A DNA stretch of 64,000 nucleotides from Prochloron sp. SulCav_FS08_3_32_3330 (GCA_020721205.1 DYNF01000001.1:1-64000); one strand, 5' to 3'. Shown: positions 1 to 11,979, counted from the stretch's first letter. Program-made: numbers and translations. Notes: a model not told the origin generated them from the sequence alone.

Positions 1-75
1 CAAATTTAGGACTAACTTAATGTTGTCCAAGTTTGTCTAAGTTTCTAAGAGCGGTAAGCCTAAATCTGTGGTCAC

Positions 76-143
76 AAAAAAGTCGGGGATTTTCTGCTCG
101 ATCTTTGGAGAAACGAGGGGCAAGAAAAATCTCCGACTTTTTT
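76..143. terminator. Inverted repeat, probable terminator downstream of amt
   Basis: AAAAAAGTCGGGGATTTT ... AAAATCTCCGACTTTTTT arms just beyond the amt stop codon. Confidence 0.65.
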
Positions 144-162
144 AAAGTATGAATATACTAAA

Positions 163-1701
163 TTATCTTTCTAATCCTTGTTCATCCACACTGCCGATTA
201 CACTAGAAGTTCCACCAAACAAGACATCAGATTCTTTGACAAAACCACTATAAGCTTCCATCCCATGTTCGCCAATATCTAAGCCTTTATGTTCTTCTTC
301 TTGAGAAACTCGAATGCCTAAAGTGGCTTTGAGAGCATACCAAACAATGAAACTAATCCCAACGGTGAAACCACCCACGGTTAAAACTCCTAAAATTTGG
401 ACAATTAACTGATTAATGCCACCACCGTAAAGTAAACCTGCTTCTTGATTAAATAAACCAACAGCGATCGTTCCCCAGGTGCCACAAACTAAGTGAACTG
501 AAGTCGCACCCACAGGATCATCAATGCGAATTTTATCAAAGAAACTCACAGCGAAAACGACGATAAATCCGGCGATCGCTCCGATCCAAATCGCTCCCCA
601 ATAGGTAACACCATCACATCCGGCGGTCACCCCTACTAATCCGGCTAAAATACCGTTAATAATCATGGATAAGTCAGGTTTACCATCTTTGATCCAAGAG
701 GTGGCAGTGGCGATAATACCACCGATCGCCGCCGCTAAGTTAGTAGTAACAGCAATATGAGCGACCGACTCATTAGCGGCTAAAGTGGATCCGGCATTAA
801 AACCAAACCAACAAACCCAAAGGATTAAACAGCCTAAAGTAGCAATACTCATATTATGACCGGGTAAAGCATTGATGCGATCGCCCGAATATTTGCCCAT
901 TCTGGGACCTAAAACATAAGCACCGATTAAAGCCGCCCAACCACCAACGGAGTGTACCGCCGTAGATCCAGCAAAATCTTTAAAAGCGAGGGGATTGTCT
1001 GCACCCGTTAAAAAGGTAATATTTGAGAGGATTCCACCACCCCAGATCCAATGTCCAGTAATAGGATAGGCAATACCCACGAGGATGACACTAAAAATTA
1101 AAAAATCTGTAAATTTAATTCTTTCAGCCACCGCACCGGATACAATCGTAGCGGCAGTTCCCGCAAAAGCTGATTGAAACAGAAAAGCTAAGGGAACGGG
1201 TAAACCTGCGGGAAAAGGTTGTAATCCGTAGGTTTCCGGTGTTCCACTGAGGAAAAAGCCACCAAAACCAACAAAACCGCTACCATTTGCCCCAAACATT
1301 AAAGAATAACCGATCGCCCAATAAGCCATCGTAGCTAAAGCAAAAACGATCAAATTTTTTGATAAAATGTTAACCGCATTTTTTTGACGACAAAAGCCAG
1401 TTTCTAACATAGCGAAACCAGCATTCATAAAAATTACGAGGATTGAGGCAACTAACACCCAAATCGCATTGAGAGTTCCCTGTAAGTCTTCCACAGTGGG
1501 AGGAGTAGCCTCCTGAGCATGAATAGCGGTACTCCATGCAATAAAAATAATTGCACTTAAGGGAATACAAGCTAACCAATAAGGAGAAAAAAGACGATTA
1601 ATTTTTTGTAAAGGTTTTAAATAATTAAATTCCTCTAAAGAAAAAGAAAGATCTTTCTTTTTTGAGGGAGATTTTTTTTGATGATGAATAGAATTTGACA
1701 T
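163..1701 (-). CDS. amt: Ammonium transporter, Amt family
   Basis: Multi-TM protein with Amt signatures ([36 protein letters not shown]). Confidence 0.95.
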   Translation of the reverse strand: MSNSIHHQKKSPSKKKDLSFSLEEFNYLKPLQKINRLFSPYWLACIPLSAIIFIAWSTAIHAQEATPPTVEDLQGTLNAIWVLVASILVIFMNAGFAMLETGFCRQKNAVNILSKNLIVFALATMAYWAIGYSLMFGANGSGFVGFGGFFLSGTPETYGLQPFPAGLPVPLAFLFQSAFAGTAATIVSGAVAERIKFTDFLIFSVILVGIAYPITGHWIWGGGILSNITFLTGADNPLAFKDFAGSTAVHSVGGWAALIGAYVLGPRMGKYSGDRINALPGHNMSIATLGCLILWVCWFGFNAGSTLAANESVAHIAVTTNLAAAIGGIIATATSWIKDGKPDLSMIINGILAGLVGVTAGCDGVTYWGAIWIGAIAGFIVVFAVSFFDKIRIDDPVGATSVHLVCGTWGTIAVGLFNQEAGLLYGGGINQLIVQILGVLTVGGFTVGISFIVWYALKATLGIRVSQEEEHKGLDIGEHGMEAYSGFVKESDVLFGGTSSVIGSVDEQGLER

Positions 1702-1782
1702 TATTACCCTGAAATTTAATTCTTCAAGTTAAAGTTTAATCAATAAGTTTTAAAATATTGTCTTAAATTAATTGATTTGTCT

Positions 1783-1796
1783 GTATCATTTAATAC
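1783..1796 (-). promoter_or_regulatory. Putative NtcA binding site upstream of amt
   Basis: Perfect GTA-N8-TAC (GTATCATTTAATAC); a TAN3T -10-like TATTTT lies about 25 nt downstream on the minus strand. Confidence 0.75.
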
Positions 1797-1835
1797 TGTT
1801 AAATTTTAGATTTTGTATTGTAGATTTTAAATTTT

Positions 1836-2003
1836 GTTTAATTAATCATAATGATCACAATCTAATCTTCAGAATGATCACAGTTTAATTAATCATAATG
1901 ATCACAATCTAATCATCATAATGATCACAGTTTAATTAATCAGAATGATCACAATCTAATCATCAGAATGATCACAATCTAATCATCATAATAATCACAG
2001 ACT
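1836..2003. repeat. Higher-order tandem repeat, alternating 24-bp and 23-bp units ending in AATGATCACA
   Basis: Seven units alternating between GTTTAATTAATCATAATGATCACA and ATCTAATCATCAGAATGATCACA types. Confidence 0.9.
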
Positions 2004-2013
2004 AATCAATTAA

Positions 2014-3009
2014 TCAGAGTAAAGATTCCCCCACTTTTAAATGATTGCCATTCACAAAATCCCAACCAGATTGTACTTTTTTTCCTGATAATTGTACTTC
2101 TTTTAATAATAAATAACCCGATCCCGTTTGAATTACTGCTCCCCATTTTTTAATAATAGCAATTATTTCTGAAGGTTTACTATTCAATTCTGAAAAGCGA
2201 GAAAAATGTTGTTTCAAAGATTGATATTCTGGCGGTAATTGATCTAAAATTTCTTCAGTTAAGGGAATAGTTGTCATAATTTTAAGTTGTTTATCCCTAA
2301 AATTAGTCTGACAATGAGGATAAAAACCTCGAATTTGATTATGTAATTCTAAAGCAGATTTGTGCCAATTTAATTCATAATCAGATTTAGTAATTAAACT
2401 AGCATAAGTAGCCAGATTATGATCTTGAGGAATAGGTTTAATTTCATTATTTTCTAACTTTAATAAAGTTTCAATCATTAAATTAGCACCAGTTTGAGCT
2501 AAAATTTTTCCTAATTGCTCCGCATTTTCTAACAAATTAATAGGAGTTAAATCTTGTAATAACATCGCTCCTGTATCCATGCCTTTATCCATTAACATGG
2601 TAGTATTTCCCGTTACTTTTTCCCCATGATATAAACACCATTGAATCGGTGCCGCCCCTCGATATTTAGGTAACATTGAACCATGAAGATTAAGACAACC
2701 TAAACGGGGAATATCTAAGATTTTTTGTGATAAAATCTGTCCATAAGCCACGATCACAAAAGCGTCAGCATTTGCCTCTTTTAATTGATTTAAAATGTCT
2801 TGATCTTTTTTTATATTAATTGAGTGCCACACAGGTAAATCATGATTTAAAGCCACTTTTTTTACCTCTGAAGGGATCATTTCACTCCCCCTCCCCCGTC
2901 TTTTATCCGGTTGCGTAACCACACCTTTAACTTCAAAATGAGGATTTTCTAATAATAAATTTAAAGTAGGAACAGCAAAACTAGGAGTACCAAAAAAGAT
3001 AATTTTCAT
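2014..3009 (-). CDS. fmt: Methionyl-tRNA formyltransferase
   Basis: [35 protein letters not shown]. Confidence 0.95.
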   Translation of the reverse strand: MKIIFFGTPSFAVPTLNLLLENPHFEVKGVVTQPDKRRGRGSEMIPSEVKKVALNHDLPVWHSINIKKDQDILNQLKEANADAFVIVAYGQILSQKILDIPRLGCLNLHGSMLPKYRGAAPIQWCLYHGEKVTGNTTMLMDKGMDTGAMLLQDLTPINLLENAEQLGKILAQTGANLMIETLLKLENNEIKPIPQDHNLATYASLITKSDYELNWHKSALELHNQIRGFYPHCQTNFRDKQLKIMTTIPLTEEILDQLPPEYQSLKQHFSRFSELNSKPSEIIAIIKKWGAVIQTGSGYLLLKEVQLSGKKVQSGWDFVNGNHLKVGESLL

Positions 3010-3062
3010 GATGATTAATATTTTTAAAATTATGAAGCAATTTAATTTTCTCTCTATTGTAG

Positions 3063-3250
3063 CAGGGCGTTTTCATTCTCCAAAAAGCAACAGGTTTCAA
3101 CCTGTTGCTACATAAGCAAAACCTGCCTACGCAGGTTTGATTTTTTTAATATTAGTTAATATTTAATCTCGAAACCCGGGTCGCCCGTGGTTTTGTTTGG
3201 GTAGCAACGGGTTTTAACCCGTTGGGAAAAAAAAGAATGAAAACGCCCTG
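3063..3250. mobile_element. Composite-palindrome MITE-like element, copy 1
   Basis: CAGGGCGTTTTCATTC ... GAATGAAAACGCCCTG ends, flanked by 9-bp direct repeat CTATTGTAG (3054-3062 and 3251-3259). Confidence 0.8.
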
Positions 3251-3259
3251 CTATTGTAG

Positions 3260-3328
3260 CAGGGCATTTTCAAAGTCAAAAAGGCAACGGGTTTAAACCC
3301 GTTGTCTCCCGATAATGAAAACACCCTG
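3260..3328. mobile_element. Short derivative of the same MITE-like family
   Basis: CAGGGCATTTTC ... GAAAACACCCTG with internal CAACGGGTTTAAACCCGTTG; shares the CTATTGTAG/ATATTGTAA flanks. Confidence 0.65.
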
Positions 3329-3640
3329 ATATTGTAACAAAATTGTTGATTTCTTCATCATTAAAAATTTAATTAAAATAAGTAAACTCATCAGTAAAAT
3401 TTTATTGATCCCTAAAAAGATCAGATCAAATTGCTTTTTTGATTAATAATTGATCTTCCCTTGATTAAATCATTAAAAAGGGAAAATTACTGGATAATTA
3501 TTATCCTAAAAAAAAAGCACCATTTATGTTAAAATGAGAAAGGGAAAAATCTCAAAAAAATTCCCTATTTTGATCCTAGTAGATTACTCTTTTTTTACCC
3601 TTAATTAGAAACTTTTATTGAGACGGAGTTTATCATTTCC

Positions 3641-6313
3641 ATGACAATCACACAAGAACGAATTATTCCTACAGATCTCAGTGGTGAGATGTCTCGATCT
3701 TACCTTGAATATGCCATGAGCGTGATCGTAGGTCGAGCTTTACCTGATGCTAGAGATGGCTTAAAACCTGTTCATCGTCGCATTCTTTACGCTATGTATG
3801 AACTAGGTTTGTCCCCCGATCGCCCTTTTCGCAAATGTGCGAGGGTAGTAGGGGAAGTATTAGGGAAATATCACCCTCACGGTGATACGGCGGTTTATGA
3901 TGCTTTAGTGAGGATGGCTCAAGATTTTTCCATGCGGAATCCTCTGATTAACGGACATGGAAACTTCGGCTCGGTGGATAATGATCCTCCTGCGGCTATG
4001 CGTTATACAGAGTGTCGTCTTCAGTCCTTAGCTACCGATGCTTTACTTCAGGATATTGAGTCAGAAACCGTTGATTTTATAGATACTTTTGACGGTTCTC
4101 AACAAGAGCCTGTAGTCTTACCCTCCCGTATTCCTCAACTGTTATTAAACGGTTCTTCCGGGATTGCGGTGGGTATGGCTACTAATATTCCACCTCATAA
4201 TTTAGGAGAATTAATAGACGGGGTAATTGCTCTGATTCACAATTGTGCGTTAACCGATGTAGAATTGATGCAATATATACCCGGTCCTGATTTTCCCACA
4301 GGGGCGCAAATCTTAGGGCGGGGCGGAATTAAAGATGCCTATTTAACCGGACGTGGTTCTATTACCATGAGAGGAGTTGCCGATATTCAAACCCTTGAAC
4401 AGAAAGGCAGACCAAATAAAGAAGCAATTATTGTGACGGAATTACCTTATCAAACAAATAAAGCCGCCTTAATTGAAAAAATTGCTGAATTGGTTAATGA
4501 TAAAAAAATAGAAGGAATTTCTGATATTCGAGATGAAAGCGATCGCAATGGGATGCGGATCGTGATTGAATTGAAGCGAGATGCTTATCCCAGAGTGGTT
4601 TTAAACAATCTTTATAAACAAACCGCTATTCAGAGTAATTTCGGGGCGAATATGTTGGCATTAGTCAATAGTGAGCCTCAAGTTTTAACGATTAAGCAAT
4701 TTTTAACCGTTTTTCTTGATTTTCGAGTAGAGGCTATTACTCGTCGTACTCAATACGAACTCAGAAAAGCTCAGGAAAGAGATCATTTATTACAAGGTTT
4801 ATTGATCGCTTTAGATAACTTAGATGGGGTTATTTCGCTGATTCGGGGAGCGGCAGATTCAGCGATCGCAAAACAAGAATTAATGGATCGTTTTGGTTTA
4901 TCTGATGTTCAAGCGGACGCAATTTTACAGATGCAATTACGCCGTTTAACTGCTTTAGAAGCAGATAAAATAGAAAGAGAACATGAGGCTTTGTTAGAAA
5001 AAATTACCGACTTACAAGATATTCTAGCGAAAAAAGAACGTATTGATCAGATAATTATTGATGAATTAATCAGAATTAAAGAAGCCCATGCCACCCCTCG
5101 ACGCTCAAAAATTATTCAAGGAGAAGGAGATTTATTAGATAAAGATTTAATTGCCAATGAAAAAGCGATTATTTTAGTCACAGAACAAGGCTATATTAAA
5201 CGGATGCCCGTAAGTACCTTCACACAACAAAATCGGGCGACAAGAGGTAAAGCCGCCGCTAAAATAAAAGAGGATGATGTGATTGAGCATTTTATGTCCT
5301 GTTGTGACCATGATAAGGTGCTTTTCTTCAGCGATCGGGGGGTGGTTTATTCCATGTATTCCTATCAAGTGCCTTTAGGATCAAGGGCGGCAAGGGGTGT
5401 TCCCATTTTGCAAATGTTGCCTATTTCCCAAGAAGAAAAAATAACCTCTATTGTCTCAGTAAGTGAGTTTACAGAGGATGAATATTTAATTATGCTCACT
5501 CAAAAAGGCTTTATTAAGAAAACACCTCTTTCCGCTTTTAGTAATATTCGTAATAATGGTTTAATTGCTATTTCGTTAGAAGAAGGAGATCAACTGCGTT
5601 GGGTAAGACTTGCCCGATCGCAAGATAGTGTGATTATTGGTTCTTGTAAAGGGATGGCGATCCATTTTCAACTTAATGATCAACAAATTCGCCCTCTGGG
5701 ACGGAATACGAAAGGAGTAAAAGCGATGAAACTCCGAGCTAACGATGAATTAATTAGTATGGATATTGTTCCTGCTTATGTAATATCTGATTTATTAGCA
5801 ACGCAAAACGAACAAGAAGTAGAGGATAATGAGGAAGAAGATGAGGTAATAGAGGAAACTAATGAAACCTTATGGTTATTGGCAATCACTCGTAACGGTT
5901 TTGGCAAACGAGTTCCCATTTCTCAATTCCGGCTACAACGTCGGGCTGGTCTAGGTTTGAGGGCAATTAAATTCCGTTCTGAACAGGATCAACTGGCGGC
6001 TTTACGCATGGTGAGTCAAGAACAGGAATTGATGATTGTTTCTAATCGAGGTATTATTATTCGTCAGGCGATCGGTGCTATTTCTCTCCAGTCTCGTAGT
6101 GCGATGGGAGTAAGGGTACAACGCTTAGATGAAGATGATGCGATCTCCGAAGTTGCTTTAGTTCCAATTTCAGAAGAAGATGAAAATGAAACTGAGGGAG
6201 AAATGATAGAAGAATCCTCAGAAGCAACGGAAACGGAAACTATCGAAATAACCTCAGAAATAATACCAGAAGAAACCACAGAAGAATCCTCGGAAGAAAC
6301 TCCAGAAATATAA
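3641..6313 (+). CDS. gyrA: DNA gyrase subunit A with acidic C-terminal tail
   Basis: [57 protein letters not shown]; GyrA box-like QNRATRGK. Confidence 0.95.
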   Translation: MTITQERIIPTDLSGEMSRSYLEYAMSVIVGRALPDARDGLKPVHRRILYAMYELGLSPDRPFRKCARVVGEVLGKYHPHGDTAVYDALVRMAQDFSMRNPLINGHGNFGSVDNDPPAAMRYTECRLQSLATDALLQDIESETVDFIDTFDGSQQEPVVLPSRIPQLLLNGSSGIAVGMATNIPPHNLGELIDGVIALIHNCALTDVELMQYIPGPDFPTGAQILGRGGIKDAYLTGRGSITMRGVADIQTLEQKGRPNKEAIIVTELPYQTNKAALIEKIAELVNDKKIEGISDIRDESDRNGMRIVIELKRDAYPRVVLNNLYKQTAIQSNFGANMLALVNSEPQVLTIKQFLTVFLDFRVEAITRRTQYELRKAQERDHLLQGLLIALDNLDGVISLIRGAADSAIAKQELMDRFGLSDVQADAILQMQLRRLTALEADKIEREHEALLEKITDLQDILAKKERIDQIIIDELIRIKEAHATPRRSKIIQGEGDLLDKDLIANEKAIILVTEQGYIKRMPVSTFTQQNRATRGKAAAKIKEDDVIEHFMSCCDHDKVLFFSDRGVVYSMYSYQVPLGSRAARGVPILQMLPISQEEKITSIVSVSEFTEDEYLIMLTQKGFIKKTPLSAFSNIRNNGLIAISLEEGDQLRWVRLARSQDSVIIGSCKGMAIHFQLNDQQIRPLGRNTKGVKAMKLRANDELISMDIVPAYVISDLLATQNEQEVEDNEEEDEVIEETNETLWLLAITRNGFGKRVPISQFRLQRRAGLGLRAIKFRSEQDQLAALRMVSQEQELMIVSNRGIIIRQAIGAISLQSRSAMGVRVQRLDEDDAISEVALVPISEEDENETEGEMIEESSEATETETIEITSEIIPEETTEESSEETPEI

Positions 6314-6370
6314 CTCTTAAATTTTCCCACAGGTTAAAATCTGTCCCGATTCAACTACAAATCGAAGATT

Positions 6371-6402
6371 AAAAAGCAATAGGTTTTAGCCTGTTGCTTT
6401 TT
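6371..6402 (+). terminator. Terminator-like hairpin after gyrA
   Basis: AAAAAGCAATAGG TTTTAG CCTGTTGCTTTTT. Confidence 0.6.
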
Positions 6403-6542
6403 AATTTCTGTAGGTATTTCTAACATTATTTAAAGGAGAAATGTAAAGTGATGTTGCAATTTTTTTCAAAAGTTCCAGATCTGATTTAAAACAAAAGATA
6501 AGATTTAATTTAACAAAATTTGCATTTATTCCTGTAATTTTA

Positions 6543-6797
6543 ATGAACAAAGAAAATCAAAGATATCGGATGATCTGTACTCTCAGTTTTGGAGATATTT
6601 ACGGTCAAATTATTGTGTGGTTAATTGTTATTTTTTTGACCCTTGCCACCACTTTAGCATTATGGAGTAGTACGGGACAAATTTACGCTTTTGCTACCGT
6701 TGGTATTGTTTTAATCTTGTCTCTACCTTTCCTATTATTTTCTTTTGTAACAACTCTTTTAAATCATATTGAGTTTGAGGAAATAGAAGAAAAATAA
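6543..6797 (+). CDS. Small membrane protein, conserved-hypothetical type
   Basis: 84-aa ORF with two hydrophobic segments. Confidence 0.6.
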   Translation: MNKENQRYRMICTLSFGDIYGQIIVWLIVIFLTLATTLALWSSTGQIYAFATVGIVLILSLPFLLFSFVTTLLNHIEFEEIEEK

Positions 6798-6913
6798 GGC
6801 TTAAAATCTTTAAACAATAATCAGTAGGGACTTAATAATATTAAGTCCTTATCTTGGAGAAAATTATTGATTAATTAAGTTTTTTTGAATTTTGAATTTT
6901 GAATTTTGAATTA

Positions 6914-7498
6914 TTAAGCTTGTTTCCCACTTTCACCTTTAATAATAGCAGAACCAATTAAATGAGCAAGACGTAAAGCTTCAGGAACTTTACCACGATC
7001 GGTTAAAATAGGTAAAACTTTACTAATTATCTCAGGATTTTCACCGATTACTTGAAAATAGAAAGGATCAAGATGATAAATTTCTCCAGCTTTCTCCATA
7101 ATTTCTAATCTTTTTTCCCCATCAGAAATGCGACTTAAAGCGTGTTTAATTGCTGTAAATTTAGGATATTTTCGCATCACAGAAACACAAGGTAAATTAA
7201 TATTATGATGAAGTAAAGGTAAATCAATCACATTAAAACCACCAAAACAAAGACCATCTAATAAAAGTAAATGAAGTTGAGGTAAAAACTTGCTATTTAA
7301 TAATAATTGAGTTAGAATTTCCGTAGCATTCCAGCCATCAACTTCCACCTGAGACCATAACATTCCCTCAAAACGAGTACCCGCACAAATTATTCCCCCA
7401 ATATTAACAGGCTCTTTTTGTTGACGAGAAAAAGGGGTATCATCAAAACCGATTACTCTAATGGTTTTATGTTGTTCAATTAAGTCTATTAGTTTCAT
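6914..7498 (-). CDS. DUF99 family protein
   Basis: RVIGFDDTPF, VIDLPLLHHNINLPCVSVMRKYP; DUF99-like pattern. Confidence 0.75.
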   Translation of the reverse strand: MKLIDLIEQHKTIRVIGFDDTPFSRQQKEPVNIGGIICAGTRFEGMLWSQVEVDGWNATEILTQLLLNSKFLPQLHLLLLDGLCFGGFNVIDLPLLHHNINLPCVSVMRKYPKFTAIKHALSRISDGEKRLEIMEKAGEIYHLDPFYFQVIGENPEIISKVLPILTDRGKVPEALRLAHLIGSAIIKGESGKQA

Positions 7499-7664
7499 AA
7501 AATTAATTAGGATAATAAAATAGTTACAGATTAAGCAAATAAATGTTCATAAATTGCTCTGTCATAAATTAATAATTGACAATTGACAATAAACAATTGA
7601 TAATAAAATATAAATTATAAAGCCTAAAATTACACGCTATTTATTGATTACTAAAATCTAAACA

Positions 7665-10600
7665 ATGGTACATATTTCTAAAATCGAACTTTCCCATTTT
7701 AAATCCTTCGGTGGCACTAATTCAGTGCCATTTCGACGGGGTTTTACGGTGGTTTCTGGACCGAATGGTTCGGGAAAGTCGAATATTTTGGATGCTTTGT
7801 TATTTTGCTTGGGTTTAGCCAGTTCTAAGGGTATGAGGGCGGAAAGACTGCCGGATCTGATTAATCACAATCAAAGTCAAACTGGACGTACTGCGGAAAC
7901 GAGGGTGACAGTTACTTTTGATTTATCGGATTTAGAGGAAACCGTAGTTAATCATTTTATTAATGAGGAATATTTTGAATCAGAAGGTATTGAGGATATT
8001 GAGGATTCTGATAACACAGAAAACACAGAAAAATCGAAGCAAAAATCAAATATAACGGTTTCTAATACTTCTGAATGGACTGTAACTAGAAGGTTACGGG
8101 TAACGAAAGGGGGGAGTTATTCTTCTAATTTTTATATTAATGATACTCCTTGTACAGCGACGGAATTACATGAACAATTACGTCGTTTAAGGGTTTATCC
8201 AGAGGGTTATAATGTGGTTTTACAGGGTGATGTAACCAGTATTATTAGTATGAATAGTAAGGAAAGACGAGAAATTATTGATGAATTGGCAGGAGTTGCT
8301 GAGTTTGATCGCAAAATTGAACAAACTAAGGAAACTTTAGAATCTGTGAAGGAAAGGGAGGAGCGTTGTCATATTATTGAACAGGAATTAAAGAATAATT
8401 TAGAAAAGTTAGCTACTGATAGAATTAAAGCGGAAAAATATCAAAAATTAAAGGCAATTGTTCATGAAAAACAACAGTGGGAACTGGTGTTAAAATGGCG
8501 GTTTTTTCAATATCAACATGAACAGTTAATTTTAAAATTGGAAGCGGGAGAACAGGAAAAAGTTAAGTTAAAAGAAGGGTTAAAATTATTAGATGAACAG
8601 ATTAAAAACAAAAATGTAGAGTTAGAGGAATTAAATAATAAAATTAAAGCTTTAGGAGAGGATGAACAGTTATCGGTGGCTTCTAGTATGGCTACTTATA
8701 AAGCTAAACGTCATCAGCTAGAACAGCGTCAACAGGAGTTAAATGACACTTTACAAAATCATCTTAATTTAATTTCTAAAACTGAACAGGAATTTAAAGA
8801 ACGTCAAAAAGAATTAACTCAAGTTGAACAAGAAAAAGCGACTTTAGAAACAGAAATTTTACCTTTTTTAACTGGTCAAAGAAATCAAACTCAAGATGTT
8901 TTAAATACGATCCGAGATCAGGCTAATTCTATCGCTGAAGCTTCGGAGGCTTGGGTACAGGAGCAAAGTGCTTTAACTCGACAAATTTCGACTTTACAAC
9001 AAACTTTTAATCCTTTAACTACGGAACAAGCTCAGTTACAGGAAAGAACGGAAAGATTACAGTTAAATTTGGCTAAAGATGATCAACAATTACAGCTAAT
9101 TTTAACAGAAATTGAGGAAAAAGAAACACAGGTTAAATTATTATCTCAAGATAAAGATACAACCGAAACAAGTTTACAGGAATTAACCAAAGCTTTACAG
9201 GAAGCGGAATCAGAATGTAATTTACAACAGGATACTCATACTCGTTTATTAAAAGAACAAAGGGAAAAACAACGGCAGTTAGATAGGCTAGAAGCCACTT
9301 CTCATGCGGAAAAAGAGGCTCAAGGTACTTATGCCAGTCAACTTATTTTAAATGCTAATTTATCCGGTGTTTATGGTTTGGTGGCTCAACTTGGTCAAGT
9401 AGAACAACAGTATCAATTAGCTTTGGAAGTGGCTGGTGGTGGGCGTTTAGGGAATATTGTGGTGGAAAATGATCAGGTGGCTTCCCTTGCGATCGAATTA
9501 TTAAAACAGAAAAGAGGGGGGAGAGCGACGTTTTTACCGTTAAATAAAATAAAATCTAATTCTATTAGAACAGATATTATTCCGAAATATACTAGAGGTT
9601 TTATAGATTTTGCTGTGAATTTAATTGAGTGTGACGCTGATTATGAAAAAATATTTGCTTATGTTTTCGGTTCGACGATCGTCTTTGAAAATTTAGATAC
9701 AGCCAGATCTCATTTAGGAAAAGCTCGTATTGTCACTTTAGACGGGGAATTATTGGAAAGTAGTGGGGCGATGACTGGGGGAAGTATGGGGAAAAATTCC
9801 GGTTTACATTTTGGTACTGTTTCAACAGAGGAATCTGACGAGATAAAAACTCTGAAAAGTAGATTAAAAGAGATAGGAGAAATTATAACTTATTGTGATC
9901 AATTCGTAACACAAAAATTAGCAGTTGTCAATAATTTAAAACAAGAATTAACAGAAACTAGACAAGAACAAAGAGAGTTACAATTGCGTTTAGAACAGTT
10001 AGAAAAAGAGTTAAATAAGCTGTTATTACAACAATCACAATTAGCGGGTCAATTGCCCCAAAATCAGGGGGAATTAGAGCGTTATCAAGGGCGTTTAATT
10101 GACCTTAATCAAGTTATTCCTGAAATGTCTGAACAATTGCAAAAATTACAACAGAAATTAGCTGATTTGGAGGCTTCTCAAACTCATAGTGAATGGCAAG
10201 AAATTCAGAAATTAATTAAAGTGCAAGAGGCTAAATTACAGGAAAAAGAAATTACTTTGCGTACGGCACAAGAAAAGTTAAAAACTTTAGAAAATAATCT
10301 AGTTCGTTTACAGGAAAAAATGACTGAAGCGACTCAGTCTTTGCAACTTTTACAACAGAAAAAATTGACGGATGAAAATAATATTAAAACGGTGGATCAA
10401 GAATTAGAAAAAGTTGAGGTTAAAATTACAGAAACTAATCAACTTTTAGAGGCTCTTTCTGAAAAATTAAAAGCAGTGAAAGAGGAAAGAAATAATTTTG
10501 AAAATGAGTTAAAAGAATTACAAAATCACCATCAAAGACAAGGCTGGAATATTCAAAAGTTAGAGGAAATTAAAGAAGAAAGAAAGATTCAATTAGCTCA

Positions 10601-11354
10601 TTTAGAAGTAGAGATTAGTTTACACGAAAGTGACCTCCCTGATCCTCTACCCGAAGTGCCTATTTTAGAGATAATTTCTTCACAGGAATTATCAAAAGAA
10701 TTGTATGAAGAAAAACTAGAAGAATTACAAAAGGAAATTCGCAAAGGACAGAAAAAATTAGAAGCTTTAGAACCTGTGAATATGTTAGCTTTAGAAGAAT
10801 ACAATAAAACAGAAGAAAGATTACAAGAATTAACGGATAAATTAAATACTTTAGTGGGGGAAAGAACGGAGTTATTATTAAGAGTTGAAAGGTTTACAAC
10901 CCTTAGATTTAAGGCTTTTAAGGAATCTTTTGACGCAGTTAATGAGAACTTTAAAACTATTTTTGCTACCCTCTCAGAAGGTGATGGTTATTTAGATTTA
11001 GATAACCATGAAAATCCCTTTGAAGGTGGCTTAAATTTAGTGGCACATCCGAAAGGAAAACCTGTACAAAGATTAAGTTCAATGTCAGGAGGAGAGAAAT
11101 CTTTAACGGCTTTAAGTTTCATTTTTGCCCTACAAAGATATCGTCCTTCGCCCTTTTATGCTTTTGATGAAGTAGATATGTTTCTTGATGGTTCAAATGT
11201 GGAAAGATTATCGTCAATGATTAAACAAGAGGCACAACAAGCGCAGTTTATTGTGGTTAGTTTAAGACGACCAATGATCGAAGCTTCGGAAAGAACAATC
11301 GGTGTGACTCAAGCGAGGGGTGCTAATACTCAAGTATTGGGTATTCAGTTGTAA
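7665..11354 (+). CDS. smc: Chromosome segregation protein SMC
   Basis: Walker A GPNGSGKSNILDALLFCLG, hinge, long coiled coils, C-terminal LSSMSGGEKSLTALSFIFALQ. Confidence 0.95.
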   Translation: MVHISKIELSHFKSFGGTNSVPFRRGFTVVSGPNGSGKSNILDALLFCLGLASSKGMRAERLPDLINHNQSQTGRTAETRVTVTFDLSDLEETVVNHFINEEYFESEGIEDIEDSDNTENTEKSKQKSNITVSNTSEWTVTRRLRVTKGGSYSSNFYINDTPCTATELHEQLRRLRVYPEGYNVVLQGDVTSIISMNSKERREIIDELAGVAEFDRKIEQTKETLESVKEREERCHIIEQELKNNLEKLATDRIKAEKYQKLKAIVHEKQQWELVLKWRFFQYQHEQLILKLEAGEQEKVKLKEGLKLLDEQIKNKNVELEELNNKIKALGEDEQLSVASSMATYKAKRHQLEQRQQELNDTLQNHLNLISKTEQEFKERQKELTQVEQEKATLETEILPFLTGQRNQTQDVLNTIRDQANSIAEASEAWVQEQSALTRQISTLQQTFNPLTTEQAQLQERTERLQLNLAKDDQQLQLILTEIEEKETQVKLLSQDKDTTETSLQELTKALQEAESECNLQQDTHTRLLKEQREKQRQLDRLEATSHAEKEAQGTYASQLILNANLSGVYGLVAQLGQVEQQYQLALEVAGGGRLGNIVVENDQVASLAIELLKQKRGGRATFLPLNKIKSNSIRTDIIPKYTRGFIDFAVNLIECDADYEKIFAYVFGSTIVFENLDTARSHLGKARIVTLDGELLESSGAMTGGSMGKNSGLHFGTVSTEESDEIKTLKSRLKEIGEIITYCDQFVTQKLAVVNNLKQELTETRQEQRELQLRLEQLEKELNKLLLQQSQLAGQLPQNQGELERYQGRLIDLNQVIPEMSEQLQKLQQKLADLEASQTHSEWQEIQKLIKVQEAKLQEKEITLRTAQEKLKTLENNLVRLQEKMTEATQSLQLLQQKKLTDENNIKTVDQELEKVEVKITETNQLLEALSEKLKAVKEERNNFENELKELQNHHQRQGWNIQKLEEIKEERKIQLAHLEVEISLHESDLPDPLPEVPILEIISSQELSKELYEEKLEELQKEIRKGQKKLEALEPVNMLALEEYNKTEERLQELTDKLNTLVGERTELLLRVERFTTLRFKAFKESFDAVNENFKTIFATLSEGDGYLDLDNHENPFEGGLNLVAHPKGKPVQRLSSMSGGEKSLTALSFIFALQRYRPSPFYAFDEVDMFLDGSNVERLSSMIKQEAQQAQFIVVSLRRPMIEASERTIGVTQARGANTQVLGIQL

Positions 11355-11452
11355 AATTTAATGTAAATAGAAAAATCGGTAAATTTGAAAAAAAAAATTA
11401 TATATCTATGTTATAATTAAAATTGTTGGTTAATCTTGTCTCAAAATTACTT

Positions 11453-11683
11453 ATGAACTATCAAAAAATTATCACAATTGAACAAGGGAAAAGAAGCGGA
11501 AAACCCTGCATTAGAGGAATGCGAATTACCGTTTATGATATATTAGAATATTTAGCAGGAGGTATGACTGAAGCAGAAATTTTGGAAGACTTTTCTGAAT
11601 TAACATCAGAAGATATTAAAGCCTGTCTTGCTTTTGTGGCTGATCGAGAAAAAAAATTATTTCCTGTGGTTTCTATATCATGA
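11453..11683 (+). CDS. DUF433 family protein (antitoxin-like)
   Basis: GKPCIRGMRITVYDILEYLAGGMTEAEIL; ATG at 11453 preferred over the listed 11423. Confidence 0.8.
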   Translation: MNYQKIITIEQGKRSGKPCIRGMRITVYDILEYLAGGMTEAEILEDFSELTSEDIKACLAFVADREKKLFPVVSIS

Positions 11684-11763
11684 TCTAAATTAAAAGTTAA
11701 ATTTATTTTGTTAATTTTTAATTTGATGCTATAATGATAATTGAACATTTTTTAATAAGAATT

Positions 11764-11979
11764 ATGGATTTTTTAAGCCAAGAAAATCGTCTAAATAAAT
11801 CAGTAATTACAGTTTCATCTTTAACAGATGAGTCTGATGAAAAAGAATATTGGTTTTTAACTACACCCCAAGAAAGATTAACCGCTTTAGAAATAATGAG
11901 ACAAATTAATTATGGTTATGATCCAACTACCGCCAGACTTCAAAGATTTTTTGAAATTGCTGAACTTAAAACAAGTTGA
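11764..11979 (+). CDS. Small antitoxin-like hypothetical protein
   Basis: EKEYWFLTTPQERLTALEIMRQINYGYDPTTARLQRFFEIAEL pattern; partner toxin not adjacent. Confidence 0.5.
   Translation: MDFLSQENRLNKSVITVSSLTDESDEKEYWFLTTPQERLTALEIMRQINYGYDPTTARLQRFFEIAELKTS

Noticed and set aside
3641-6313. ParC rather than GyrA
   Set aside because: GyrA-box-like QNRATRGK and overall order favour GyrA, though the two cannot be separated fully without alignment.
6064-6330. 88-aa Ser-rich minus-strand ORF
   Set aside because: Antisense shadow of the gyrA acidic tail (GAA/GAT codons read as Ser/Ile).
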